Source: Ypsolopha sequella (taxonomy: Eukaryota > Arthropoda > Insecta > Lepidoptera > Ypsolophidae). Taken from it: a stretch of DNA of 64,000 nt. Below, piece by piece: positions 41,707 to 52,170 of this stretch. Every line of letters begins with the position of its first letter. Position 1 is the first letter of the stretch. The stretch is from NCBI GenBank assembly GCA_934047225.1, contig OW204011.1, forward strand, positions 18,302,339 to 18,366,338, written 5' to 3'. The notes below the pieces were generated by a model, which worked only from the letters and a program-made list of their open reading frames with translations, made no database searches and had not been told where the DNA came from. A program made the position numbers and the translations under genes.

Positions 41707-44664
41707 TTAGAGAGACAAGTAATAACCCTTGACTAATTTTCTGAAGACAGGCAGTGATGGAGCTCTCCTTATTGGCAAAGGAAGATCGTTCCACAACCGA
41801 ACAGCTTGGACTAAAAAGGAATTTGTGAAGAAGGATGATGAATGAGATGGTGTTGCCAAAAGGAGATTGTGAGAGGAACGTAAGGAACAACCATGAGTAT
41901 CACGAAGAAATTGAAAATTAGTCTTAAGGTAGGAAGGAATTGCATGATTGTGCAACACGGAAAATAATAGAGACAGGATGTGAGTATCACGGCGCTGACG
42001 AATAGGGAGCCAGTTAAGTTGAGAACGAAATTCAGAAACGTGATCATACTTGCGAAGACCAAAAATAAATCGTATACAAAAATTTTGAAGACGTTCGAGT
42101 TTGTCAAGTTGCGCTTCAGTGAGATCCAAATAACTGACGTCAGCATAATCGAGAATGGGTAATAAGAGAGATTGTGCGAGTGCAATTTTAGTGGCAGTAG
42201 GTAGGAAATTTCGGAGCCTTCTCATAGCACCTGCAGCAGCAAACATTTTTCTACTTACCTCATTGATCTGTGGAACCCATGTTAAACAGCTATCAAAAAT
42301 GATTCCTAGATTTTTAACCTTTGTGCTAAATGGGATAAGAGTTCCATCAAACAAGATATGAGGAAGCTGTTGCCAATCAATTCTATTAACGAACCACGGG
42401 CTACCTATTATGATAGTTTGAGTCTTGGTGGGATTAACTTTTAGCCCATAGTCATTGCTCCATGCAGATATCCTCGTTAGGTCATCATTAGTCATGGAAA
42501 TGGCCTGCGAGAGATCATCCAACTTTGCTTGAGTGTAGATTTGGAGATCATCTGCATAAAGATGGTACGAGGAAGAAATGAATTGTGAGATATTATTGAT
42601 AAATAAAGCGAAAAGTAGAGGAGAGAGGACGCCTCCTTGAGGAACACCAGCAGAAATATCGCACCAATCAGAAAAATAATCATCAATGCGGATACGTTGC
42701 CGGCGTCCACGTAGATAACTACGAAACCAGCCAATCACCGTTGGAGATATGTTTAGGGAACGAAGCACTCCTAAGAGTATGTCAAAGTCAACTGTATTAA
42801 ATGCATTTGAAAAGTCCAGTAGAGTCAGAAGTGTCAGTTGTCCTTTGTCCATACCCCTCCGGATATCATCACTTATTTTCACTAAGGCAGTAACGGTACT
42901 GTGACCAGGGCGAAAACCTGATTGATTTGGATTTAGTAGGTTGTTTCTGTTAAGGAATTCACTTAACTGATGATGTACAGCACGTTCGAGGACCTTGGAT
43001 AGGAATGGAAGGATGGATATGGGTCGGTATTCAGAAAAGGAAGATGGATTAGCTTTCTTAGGTAACGGAGTCACTTGAGCGTATTTCCATAAAGTTGGAA
43101 AAGAACTCATTGATATAGAGCTATTTAGGATGAAAGTGATAACAGGTAAGAGGATTTCTAGGATAGGAATTATCATTTTACGGCTTATACATTCACTACC
43201 AACTGCATTAGATGTAATAGAGGTGATGTGTTTCCTAACATCACAATCGGTGAGTTGGCTAAAGACAAACGGAGAGTAGTCGGGTGCTGGAATTGAAGAA
43301 AGATAACTTAGCGTATTTGTTTTCGTAGCACTGCCAATAGTGGACGAAGAAGAAAAATGCTGATTAAGACAATTTAAGTTTAAATCTTTAGAAATGGAGT
43401 CTTGGCGAGACTTACCAACACCCAGTGACTTTAGAAATTTCCATACTTTGGCTGGATCGCCGTTTTCAACAGATTCATGGATATGGCGTCGTTGAGCATC
43501 TCTACACACCTTGTTGCAGTGATTCCGTATCTGCAAGTACTTATTTTTATTGACATCAGTTGGTCGACGTTTAAATTTTGACTTAGCGATGACTTTCTTC
43601 TCCATTAACTTCTTAATATCATCGGTAAGCCAAGGAGCAGGAATGTGTTTCATCTTGATAGCGCGGACAGGGGCATGCTTATCAAATAACTGCGTTAGCA
43701 GAGAGTTAAAGATACTAACTTGTTCGTCTACAGTATTAGCATTTAAAACAGCATTCCATTCTATGTTTTTGGCATCCTCGCTAAGATCATGCAGATTCAT
43801 ACCACTAAAATTGCGTTGCAGAAGAACTTTTGGTTTAGCCTTAGGGGGACGAACTTTATAGGATAGATAAATTAAATCATGATATGAAAAAGCATCAGCG
43901 CTGTACTGACCATGCTTATCAACGTGTGCTGGTGATGAGACCATAATAAGGTCGAGAAGAGAAGGTTGGCAATTTGGAAAGTGATGAGTGGAGTTTGAAG
44001 GGAGGATATTTAAATTACTGGAACTAATGAGAGATCTGAGAGAAGAAGAGCGATGGTCGTTTTTGAGAAGGCAAGTGTTAAAATCACCCATTACAATTGT
44101 GTGACTGTATAATGGAGCTAAGTTCTGTAATAGACTTTCGAAGGATGAAAAATAATTGACAGTCATGGAAGGAGGGTAATAAACACCAAGAAGAAGCTTT
44201 GTGTGATTTAACATTACCTCAATAAATAGGTGCTCGCCAGCATCCAGGGGAGGTGGTTGAGCAGACATACTGACTATGGAGAAAGGAATATGTGATCTCA
44301 AGTAAATTGCTACTCCACCACAATCCCTAGGGACACGGTCGTTGCGTATGAGATGAAAACCTGGGATTGAAACAGATGTGGAAGGTAAACATGGTTTTAA
44401 AAACGACTCTGACACTAAAATTGCATGGATATTTTTAATATCAAATGAACCCAACATGTCTGGGTAATGACCCCAGATGCTTTGGGCATTAATATGTACG
44501 ACATTGAAATTTTTAGCACAGTCGGAAAATTGTGACGTCAATGACTCATGGAGACTTGGAATACTTTGAAAGCTGCAGTCACTACTACTGTCATCAAAAG
44601 AAGAAGAGCAAGACATAAACTCATCACTCTTAGAACTATTATCATTGAATATACTACTTAGCAT
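41707..44664 (-). CDS. CR1-like ORF2 endonuclease-RT, intact
   Basis: 985 codons from ATG 44664 to TAG 41707. After a serine-rich N-terminus of 50 residues comes the APE-like endonuclease (about 52-270): NVVHINAQSIWG, ILVSESFL, GVYYPPS, VMGDFNTCLL, SLLDLIMV and SYHDLIYLS. The histidine of the usual SDH motif is in YHD. The RT spans about 480-760: YRPISILPFLSKVLERAV, QSGFRPGHSTVTAL, LLDFSNAFNTVD, GVPQGGVLSPLLFALF and YADDLQIY. A 200-residue C-terminal domain with LGIIFDSCLTW, NFCIRFIFGLRKYDH and VRLWNDLPLPIR follows. Lengths and motifs are those of a complete CR1/jockey-group ORF2 protein. It nicks DNA and copies the element RNA at the nick. Confidence 0.93.
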   Translation of the reverse strand: MLSSIFNDNSSKSDEFMSCSSSFDDSSSDCSFQSIPSLHESLTSQFSDCAKNFNVVHINAQSIWGHYPDMLGSFDIKNIHAILVSESFLKPCLPSTSVSIPGFHLIRNDRVPRDCGGVAIYLRSHIPFSIVSMSAQPPPLDAGEHLFIEVMLNHTKLLLGVYYPPSMTVNYFSSFESLLQNLAPLYSHTIVMGDFNTCLLKNDHRSSSLRSLISSSNLNILPSNSTHHFPNCQPSLLDLIMVSSPAHVDKHGQYSADAFSYHDLIYLSYKVRPPKAKPKVLLQRNFSGMNLHDLSEDAKNIEWNAVLNANTVDEQVSIFNSLLTQLFDKHAPVRAIKMKHIPAPWLTDDIKKLMEKKVIAKSKFKRRPTDVNKNKYLQIRNHCNKVCRDAQRRHIHESVENGDPAKVWKFLKSLGVGKSRQDSISKDLNLNCLNQHFSSSSTIGSATKTNTLSYLSSIPAPDYSPFVFSQLTDCDVRKHITSITSNAVGSECISRKMIIPILEILLPVITFILNSSISMSSFPTLWKYAQVTPLPKKANPSSFSEYRPISILPFLSKVLERAVHHQLSEFLNRNNLLNPNQSGFRPGHSTVTALVKISDDIRRGMDKGQLTLLTLLDFSNAFNTVDFDILLGVLRSLNISPTVIGWFRSYLRGRRQRIRIDDYFSDWCDISAGVPQGGVLSPLLFALFINNISQFISSSYHLYADDLQIYTQAKLDDLSQAISMTNDDLTRISAWSNDYGLKVNPTKTQTIIIGSPWFVNRIDWQQLPHILFDGTLIPFSTKVKNLGIIFDSCLTWVPQINEVSRKMFAAAGAMRRLRNFLPTATKIALAQSLLLPILDYADVSYLDLTEAQLDKLERLQNFCIRFIFGLRKYDHVSEFRSQLNWLPIRQRRDTHILSLLFSVLHNHAIPSYLKTNFQFLRDTHGCSLRSSHNLLLATPSHSSSFFTNSFLVQAVRLWNDLPLPIRRAPSLPVFRKLVKGYYLSL

Positions 44665-45039
44665 ATGTACTTATGAGTAAATATATATATAATAATATAG
44701 GTATAAATACCTAATAATATACTAAATACAAATAAACTATTCTATAATACGCGAGACTAAAATTTAAGTTCCACCTGCCGGTAGTGTATTAAACTAAAGA
44801 TAAATTGGGCAGTAAGTACAGAACGGTACATAAACAATATATTTGAACGCAAATTGACTAAATCTGAACACATACGGAAACACAATTTTAACAGGTAGTT
44901 CGATGCACAAAACGGAACAAACTAAAACTATAAATAAACGTCAAAAAAAATGAAATTGTTTTGAAAACAAATGAATTTATGAATACTTAACTAGAAAAAG
45001 CAAAATTACCTACTGCCCGTAAGAAAAAGTTTCACTAAA

Positions 45040-45771
45040 TCAGCTCTCAGTGGTTGGTGCACCTCTCCTCGCCTTCGGTGCCTTCGGTTTCGCCGTCCTC
45101 GCAGCCTTTGTCTTTGTGGAAACTTCACCATCTGTTGCAATACTATTTACATCGGCAAGTGAGAGGATTCGGTGTCGTCGTCCTTCTGGCCCCAAGATAA
45201 AGACGGATCCTTCTCTCGTCCAGCATTTGGAGACTCCGAACCGCTGTCGAGCCGCCATAAAAACGTCATGCCGGCGTTTAGTAAGGAACTCCGAAAGAGT
45301 GATTCCGCTACCTTTAAGTTTGGTCTTACTGAACCAGACCTTATCACGAAGATTGCTGTCCACGAACTTCACCAATATAGGCCTGGCTGAGTCTCGAGTA
45401 GAGCGTCCCAATCTGTGACAACGTCTGATATCACTGGCACTGAAACCCGCCAACTCAACCCGTTCCACAACTGCTTTCACCACTGTGGATGTCGTGTTCT
45501 CATCTTTGGACTCATCCACACCGTGCAACAGGAGAATCTTGCGCCGACCTCGCATCTCAAGCCGATCCACCTCCTGTGCCATGATGTCTAACTGCATCTG
45601 CAGGTTATTCATGGCCTCGGTGATAAAACTCCGAAATGAAGCAAACTCTGCAGCAAGACCTGGAGTAGTAGAAGTCTTCGATGTGGTTTGCTGGTACTCC
45701 TGTTGGAACTCAGCCATCCTCTTCTCGAATAAATCCTTCATTTGGGACATTGTTTGCTGAACTTGTTCCAT
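45040..45771 (-). CDS. CR1-like ORF1 RNA-binding protein
   Basis: I choose ATG 45771 (MEQVQQTMSQMKDLF) rather than the GTG at 45849. The protein has 243 codons. The first 80 residues are helical and heptad-like (coiled coil, with EFASFRSFITEAMNNLQMQL). Then comes RGRRKILLLHGVDES, a central fold with DIRRCHRLGRS and RPILVKFVDSNLRD, and CWTREGSVFILGPEGRRH. A basic tail (KTKAARTAKPKAPKARR) ends it. This is the build of L1-ORF1/FP25-like proteins of insect non-LTR elements, which trimerise and coat element RNA. Spacing to ORF2 is 375 bp. Confidence 0.82.
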   Translation of the reverse strand: MEQVQQTMSQMKDLFEKRMAEFQQEYQQTTSKTSTTPGLAAEFASFRSFITEAMNNLQMQLDIMAQEVDRLEMRGRRKILLLHGVDESKDENTTSTVVKAVVERVELAGFSASDIRRCHRLGRSTRDSARPILVKFVDSNLRDKVWFSKTKLKGSGITLSEFLTKRRHDVFMAARQRFGVSKCWTREGSVFILGPEGRRHRILSLADVNSIATDGEVSTKTKAARTAKPKAPKARRGAPTTES

Positions 45772-45992
45772 GTTGGGGGTAGTGAAGACAATTTTGTGCA
45801 GTGAAATTGATGATTGATGTGAAAACTGATTATTGTGAAAGGATAACACTTCCTAGCAGGTATCTGTTGTTATACTTTACAAATAAACATTAATTTTGGC
45901 AAAAACTTTAGTTAATTTTATTTTAAATAATATTTTAAAATTGAGCTAATTAATTTCCGTGTGATGACTTTTATGCCTACCCGCCGAAAAAA

Positions 45993-46144
45993 CATACTTA
46001 TTTACATGAAAAGTCCGTGATATTTTCCTGAAAAACGCGAAAATCTGTGAAAATGCGTCTGTTTGGTAACGCCGCGCGACTCCATCCTAAATTCGCGTAG
46101 TTCACATATTGTCTGCTAGAAGCGCGCGTGTATCGTCGTGTACA
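45993..46144 (-). repeat. 1-kb Pao-type LTR, 5' segment
   Basis: Reverse complement of 37069-37219 of the intact LTR, ending TCGTCGTGTACA followed by CTCTC (46145-46149), which matches the duplication at 35017-35021. Confidence 0.9.
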
Positions 46145-48228
46145 CTCTCCATGGGTTACGGTCTTCGTTAGGCTTCTCGGGATTCTCAATGTTCGAAGTC
46201 TTGTTAGTTCTGCCAGATAGTTCTTCCACACAGGTATGATTTCGTCTCCAACCTCTTGATCCCATCCAATTCCAGTCTTCCATAATTTCTGTACCATTTT
46301 CTTTCCTTGTACTAGGACCAGTGCCAGTAGACCAACTGGATCAAATGTGGACATCACGGCGCTCATGACTTGTCTCTTCGTTGGCTTCTTTTCACCGTTG
46401 AGGATGTCTGTCGGAGTGTTCCTGAGAGTGACGTTGAAAGCCAATGCATCATCTTCTGTCTTCCATAATAATCCCAGAGTTTTTTCTTCGGTTTCTTGCG
46501 TCAGCTTAACTTCAGTCTTGTTTTCTTCTGTGGTTATTTGTTCTAGAAGAGACTTTTCGTTGCTCGCCCATCCTCGGAGTTGAAAACCTGCCTTCTTGTG
46601 GATGTGGTCGACTTGTTTGGCGATTCTTGCAGCTTCTTCTTTTGAGGTGAAACTTTGGAGATAGTCATCCATGTAGTGATTTCTGATGATGGCTCTGCTT
46701 GCTTCAGGGTATTTGTCGCTGAATTCCATTGAGTTTTTGTTCTTGACAAATATGTCAGTTGCTGGTGATGAGGTCGCTCCGAAGATCACCGAAGTCATTT
46801 TATATTCCTCCGTTTTGTCATTTTGATTTGTCCACAGGAATCTGAGGCTGTCTCGATCTTCCTCTCTGATCTTGATCTGTAGAAACATCTCTTTGATGTC
46901 TGCCATAATTGCGATGGGTTTTTCTCGGAAGCGAACTAAGACGCCGAACAGGTATTGCCGCTGATCTGGTCCTGACAGCAGCGCGGAGTTCAAACATTTT
47001 CCTTGGAAGCGTGCCGCTGCGTCGAAAACAATCCTGATCTTCTTCTTTGTTGGATGAGTTACGGCGAAGTGTGGTAAGTAGAATGTCCTCTTGTTCTCTG
47101 TCTTTGGTGGAGGGGCTTCTTCGGCGTATCCGCTGTCAATGAGATGTTGGATCTGCTGTCGATATTGAGTCTTCAATTCTTCGTCCTGGTTCAGCTTCTT
47201 TTCTATTGACTTCAGTCTTCTCAGGGCGTGGGTGTGATTGTTCGGTAGTGTTTCTTCTTCGCTGGCCCACAGCAGTCCTATTTCAAATCTTCCATCTTGA
47301 AATCTTCTTGTGGTTGTATTCAAATTTATCAGAGCCTTCTCTTCTGGGTCAGTGCTCGGTTGCTTCGGTTGTACTCCTAGTGCGTCGATGCTGAAGTGAT
47401 GCCTTATCATTTTCTCTATCTCATCTTCGCTTCTCTCTTCCATGCAGTGATTGACAAAGTTAACTGGAATGGAGATGCCTGCATGAACGCCATGGAGTAC
47501 CCATCCGAGGTTTGTCTGTTAGGCGACAGGTTGAGATGGTCTTCCTTTGATTATCTTTCTGCTGACGATAAGATCCCAGTTGTCTTGCCCAATGATCATC
47601 TTGGGTGCTTCAGGTGCGAAGGTGATCTGTTTCTCTATCTTCTTGAGATGTTTGCATGCTTCAATATCTTCTTTCTGGACTTGCTGGAGTGGCAGCTTCA
47701 AGTCTTCTATAGTTCTCACGTTTGTGATGTTTCTCTTGTCGCTGCGATGAAGTCCTCTTATCTTCAAGTCGACTCGTAGGGAACTGAGTGTGGTGACTTT
47801 ACCGCCGCCCACGGTGCTGATGCTCAGCCTCTCTGGTTCACCCCTGACCCCTATCTTCTTGGCTACATCACTGTTTAGCATAGTGATCGTCGATCCCTTG
47901 TCCAAAAGTGCCAGTATCATCTGAGAGCCCTCGGGTCCGTAAAATTCAACGGGAATGATCTTGAGATAGGCTGTGAGTGGCGCTGCGACGGATGGTACTG
48001 CAATGTTGACGGTCTCCTCAGTTTTCTTTTCTTTTTTTGGTTTCTCCCTTTGTTCTCTGGGTTTCTCGACTTGTTCTTTCTTCCCTGGGTTATGCAGAGT
48101 AAGTTGATGGCTTCTCTTGCAGATCTTGCATGGTGGACTGCGGCAGCTTGTTCTTTGGTGACGTTTTCTCAAGTAACGGAAACAGAGTTTGTTTTCCATT
48201 GCCATCTTCCATCTTTTCTCATTGTCTG
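46145..48228 (-). pseudogene. Minus Pao gag end, protease and RT
   Basis: Minus-strand frame with the zinc-binding region CFRYLRKRHQRTSC and CKICKRSHQLTLH (about 48100-48190), protease LLDKGSTITML (the plus copy has LLDEGS), RT with YFLPHFAVTHP, MADIKEMFLQI and NHYMDDYL, and the sequence VTHGE at the break. A TAA at 47519-47521 replaces TCA of the plus copy (after GRPSQPVA). Apart from this stop the frame is open. The frame runs about 50 codons into the inserted LTR, which is an artefact. It continues as RNase H at 35021. Confidence 0.9.
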
Positions 48229-49723
48229 CTGCTATGAATTTCTTGCATTCGTGTGACCAATGTTCTTAAGTACAAAATATGGAAGTCTTCTTTTTATTTC
48301 TTCTTGTACTGCAGCAGTGGTCTCTTCTTTCTCTTTCTTGACGTGATGTGCTTGTGCGAAGCGCGTGTTCAATCTGTTGAAGCTCTTGGTTTTCTCTTCT
48401 TCTGCTGGTGTGTATGGTCCGCAGAGGTCTGCTTTCGTACTGAGGAACCGGTCGATCTTGAGGAGTTCTGGTTCTTCATGGTCGGTGCAACTCGCTCTGA
48501 AGTCGTACCATCGGTGCTTGGTGATCGGTGTGAGCTTCTCGATAATGCTTCTGCATGTCTTGGGTGAGTGGAGATATTGCAGCATTGAAAGTGCCTTGAT
48601 AGTCGCCACGACGTTGTTGACGCGACTAGCGAAGATGCATGTGTCTCGTGGTGTCTCGTTCAGTGCTGCATGTTTCTTGATCTTCTCCATCTTGGCCAGT
48701 ACTATCGCGTCGGGTTTCCCAAAGCGTCGTTCTAATGCTGTGATGACGTCCTCGGGTCGTGATGTTAGCATCAGCAAACTCTTCACAGCTTCTCTTGCCG
48801 GCCCAGTGATGCTCTTCCTCAGCCTTGCCATGTTCTGTGTTTCGGAGTACAGGGCTGTGGTCTCACTGTATTGTTTCTTGAACATGAGCCATTCTTCAAT
48901 GTTTCCGCTGAACGATGGTAGATCTTGTGTGTATGCGTGGAGTGCGACTGGTTGACGTGATGCGTTGTTCTGTGTTACTTCTAAAATTGCATCAGCCAGG
49001 ATCTGTATGTCGCTCTTCTTGGTGTTGCTTTTTATTTCTTCAAACGGTGCTCTTGTCACGTGGTCACGTGGCTTCGGCCCCATAGAAGGTTGAAGTTTTG
49101 CGGCATGTCGAGTTCTTGATTCTTTATAGTGTCGTCGATCCATCGCTCAACATTTATTGATTTCTCCAGCTCCAAGACTCCGTCGGGTTCTTCTTCTGAA
49201 TCAAGGGCCAACAGTTCTGCTCCGTTCGAGCTTTTTCTTCTTCAAGTTTCTGCATGGCGAGTCTGTATTTGGCCTCAGCTTCAAGCTTTCTGTGACTACG
49301 AGATGAAGTCGTCGATCTTGCCACGGTGGTATCTTTCCTCCTTAACGGTGCACGGTGGGCTCCAGCGGGCGGTAGGATTCGTTCTTCGTGTGTCGTGGTG
49401 TGCTTTTTAGCTTCGGCTTCGTTGACGGTGCTTGCAGTGGCTGAAGGCGTCGCGGAGCATGCGGGTGGCGCAGGGGGTGCAGGCAACGCGGGGGGTGCGA
49501 GCAGCATGAGGGGTGTGGGGTTCGCAATACCCTCGGTTGGGTGTGCGGGCCTCTCGGAGTCTGACGGCGACGCGGGATTCTTGAAGTGTAGTATGCCTGT
49601 AGCATCGACGTCAGTAGTGCCACCGGTGGTCGTACTTTGGGTAGCCGTTGGTGGGTTGTGAGTCGTCCTCAAGGCAGCTCTTGCATCCTTGTCCCTCGAC
49701 GTCGTGGAGCGTGTGACCGGCAT
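48229..49723 (-). pseudogene. Minus Pao gag, frameshifted
   Basis: ATG 49723 starts MPVTRSTTSRDKDARAAL. A low-complexity region rich in P, A and T (about 49440-49560) and a charged helix (KLEAEAKYRLAMQKLEEEK) follow. Near 49170 the frame shifts. The next part includes VERWIDDTIKNQ in one frame and, from about 49060, the gag core (DUF1759-type) LPSFSGNIEEWLMFKKQYS, GPAREAVKSLL and LERRFGKPDAIVLAK in another, to about 48232. Gag forms the particle around element RNA; this copy is dead. The region upstream of 49723 in the same frame is leader and LTR, not protein. Confidence 0.82.
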
Positions 49724-49794
49724 TGTTCCCGGGATCTTGATTCTCGACGAAAATATTCTTCCTTCAGTGATCCGGCTTCCGAAGGTCCAAAAAC
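49724..49794 (-). other. Leader of the minus Pao element
   Basis: Sequence between LTR and gag ATG. Just inside the LTR the minus strand reads TTTTTGGACCTTCGGAAGCC, where the primer binding site should lie; I cannot name the tRNA. Confidence 0.5.
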
Positions 49795-49887
49795 TGTAGT
49801 GAACTGTATTGAAACTCTTGTAGATTTTTCTTGTTTTATTTTTCTTATTATTCTTCTTGTAATGCTGAGTACTGAATGCCAAACCGC
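49795..49887 (-). repeat. 5' LTR fragment of the minus Pao element
   Basis: Starts TGTAGTGAACTG and matches 22151-22243 with about four differences. It is cut at CCAAACCGC by a run of 11 T, the poly(A) of the next insertion. The rest of the LTR was not found. Confidence 0.87.
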
Positions 49888-52170
49888 TTTTTTTTTTTGC
49901 GCCCAAGCAAGGCACCCTCCAGAGGACACGGTGGGAGGAAGGTGGAGAATGCTCATAGCATACCAACGCAACCGGTTGCGTTGGTTATGTGGGACTCACT
50001 GAGTGCCTACCCACTAAACTCCACCTAGGATTGGTTTGGCCCTTAAGGGTCTTAAAACCTTTATCGGAAGCGGCCCTCTCTGGGGAAAGGGGGGCTAGCG
50101 GGGCCCTAAGGGGGCATCCGCTGGATAAGAACACTGAGTGTTAATTTCTGATTTGGGAGGAAGAGCTAGGCTCTGATCGTTTGGGTTGTGCCTTCAGCTC
50201 ATCCTGAGCTTCCAGACAGAGATTAAGATCGGCTGAAAGTTTGTCAGGGGGATCGAAAAGAACGTTTCTTGGTCTTCGGACCTTGTATCGGGATGTAGAC
50301 GGAGCAGTATAAGAGACTCTCTCGCGTACTAACGGATTGGGGTGTTCTTCAGAAGATTTGAAGAATGACTCGGAGAGGGATTTCATGAATTGTTGGAGGG
50401 TGGGTTGCTCTAAATCGTGATGGAGGTCTGCGTTGCGCACGTACCAGGGTGCGTTGGACGCCCTCCGGCAGAATGCGTTCTGAACTACCTGTATTTTATA
50501 AAGAACTTTGGGGTTCGCATGTGCGAGGACAGGGGAAGCGTACGTTAACACAGGTCGGATGCAGACCTTGTATAGTGTTCGCTTGTATAGTATTCCCAAA
50601 GAGACATTTTACTGTGCCTGCCTAACATGCTGTTAAGTCGGTACAGAGAGAAGCGGGCTGTGCGCGTCACTCTATTGACATGGGGTGCGAAAGTTAGTCT
50701 CGAGTCCAGAGTGACTCCTAGGTATTTGGCAGTGCTATGCCAAGGGACAGGGGTACCTAGCATACGGACATTGCGGTTGTCATGGTGACGGCGTTTGTAG
50801 TCAAAGCGGATCGCGGAACTCTTATCTGGGTTCACATCGATGCGCCATCTTTGAAACCAATCTCCAAGGTCGTCAATGGACTTTTAGAGTTTTGCGAGGA
50901 CAGTCGGGGGGTTATGTCCTTTGGCATAGAGAGCAGTGTCATCTGCAAAGAGTGATAGCTGTACCCCGTTTGTGGGGACGGGAATATCGTTTGTGTATAA
51001 CGAGTAGAGGATAGGGGAGAGAACTGATCCCTGGGGGACTCCAGCCCTTAGGGGGCGTAGAGAGAGCAGCCCTTCATGTCTGAAGCGGAATGAGCAATCT
51101 TTGAGATATGACGTCACCATGCGGACAAGACGGTCGGAAAGGCCTGTCTTGTGTAGTTTAAATATGAGGCCTTCATGCCAGACTTTGTCAAATGCTTTCG
51201 CAACGTCGAAGAAAACAGCGACAGTAGGGTACCGTCTCGGATAGAATCCACTTAGGATGTATTCTACTATACGGTGGACTTGTTGGGGACATGAGTGCTT
51301 GGCTCTGAAGCCGAATTGATAAGGGTTAATGATCGGGTCACCATCTGTTGGGAATAGGTGACTTTTCATGCGTGAAAGCATAACCCTCTGCAATAGTTTC
51401 CCCATTGGTTTGAGGAGGCTGATTGGGCGGTGACTAGCAGGGAGGTTGAGTGGTTTCCCTGGTTTGGGTATACCTATGACGCTTTTGGGAAGTGGCCAAA
51501 ATTGAAGCAAGCGTTAAATACAAGGGCTAACAAGGTAAGTACTTATTGAGGAAGGTGCTTAAGAGCTTTATTGGAGATCCCATCCGCGCCTGGCGCTTTT
51601 CTAGGCTTTTGGCCTCTGATGAAGAATTGGATTTCATCTTCGGACACTGTGATGGAGTCGAAGGTGAGGGGGAGGGAGTTTCGATAGTGAATCTCATCCT
51701 CCACCTCTTTTATGTGGCAGGGGTCAGTTAGTTGAATTTTCAAATTCGAAAATTTGGAATATTTTGTCACATTTTTTTTGTAATTTTTCTCATATCGAAG
51801 AGTATCGTGGTAGAATGAAGGCGAAATTTGCCACAGTAAATTAAACATATCAAATTTAAAATCTAATTTAATCCACGAAACAGAGCACATTTGCTCTAGA
51901 GATTGTGAAAGCCTGTTTTTTTCTTCATTTTCCTGGTAAGTTTTGTGTACTTTTGGTTTCATTCTCTGAAAATCCCTTTTGTCCCGTTTCCAATACGTTA
52001 ATTTCCTTGCCCAGATTTCATTGGCATGTCTTGACGCTGTTGTTTTATTTCTTTACAGCGACCCTTTAGGTTATTTAAGGGTCTTTCCAATTTTTCTTAT
52101 ATTTCCCCCATTTTCCGCGCGCCACCTTTCCATCTTGTATGGTTGCGCATATTGAGGCCGAAGGTACGGA
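49888..52170 (-). mobile_element. Jockey-like non-LTR element with poly(A), 5'-truncated
   Basis: Minus strand; T run at 49888-49898 is its poly(A) tail. A 3' untranslated region of about 240 bp (49899-50140) is followed by RT coding sequence up to about 52050. The 5' edge near 52170 is a guess. It is distinct from the jockey-like family at 24233-32454, which has no poly(A). Confidence 0.78.
50141..52060 (-). pseudogene. Jockey-like RT with several frameshifts
   Basis: Pieces on the minus strand in order: YWKRDKRDFQRMKPKV, then (52000-51543) GQKPRKAPGADGISNKALK; 51510-50884 with IPKPGKPLNLPASHRPISLL, QFGFRAKHSC, VFFDVAKAFDKVWHEGL, GVPQGSVLSPILYSLY and FADDTALYA; 50835-50545 with LGVTLDSRLTFAPHV; 50599-50141 with LTYASPVLAHAN and NAPWYVRNADLHHDL. 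The breaks at about 51525, 50880 and 50590 are frameshifts or stops. Endonuclease is absent. FADD and KAPGADG are typical of jockey. Confidence 0.87.

Larger units (their letters stand above)
41324..45992 (-). mobile_element. CR1-like non-LTR element (minus strand), full-length with open ORFs
   Basis: 4.67 kb, 3' tail (GTATT)n at 41324-41348 (minus sense), ORF2 41707-44664, ORF1 45040-45771 and a short leader. It separates two parts of the 1-kb LTR that are adjacent in the copy at 37069-38081. Target duplication is absent or one to two bases. Both ORFs lack internal stops, so it is the youngest-looking autonomous element of the window. A microsatellite tail without poly(A) is usual in CR1-like elements. 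Confidence 0.88.
22151..49887 (-). mobile_element. Minus-strand Pao element split by nested insertions
   Basis: 3' LTR at 22151-24207, pol C-terminal half at 32456-35021, pol N-terminal half and gag at 46145-49723, and a piece of the 5' LTR at 49795-49887. The halves join exactly at a CTCTC duplication (VTHGE at 46150, then ELHTFVDASE at 35016), which proves that they were one element. About 6.1 kb belongs to the element and about 21 kb is inserted. It is the same family as the element at 1-4567. All coding parts are broken. Confidence 0.9.

Noticed and set aside
45998..46149. C-terminal 50 residues of the minus Pao pol frame
   Set aside because: These codons lie in the inserted 1-kb LTR; the true protein continues at 35021.
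49724..49966. N-terminal extension of the minus Pao gag
   Set aside because: It reads through the leader, the 5' LTR fragment, a poly(A) run and the end of another element; gag starts at ATG 49723.
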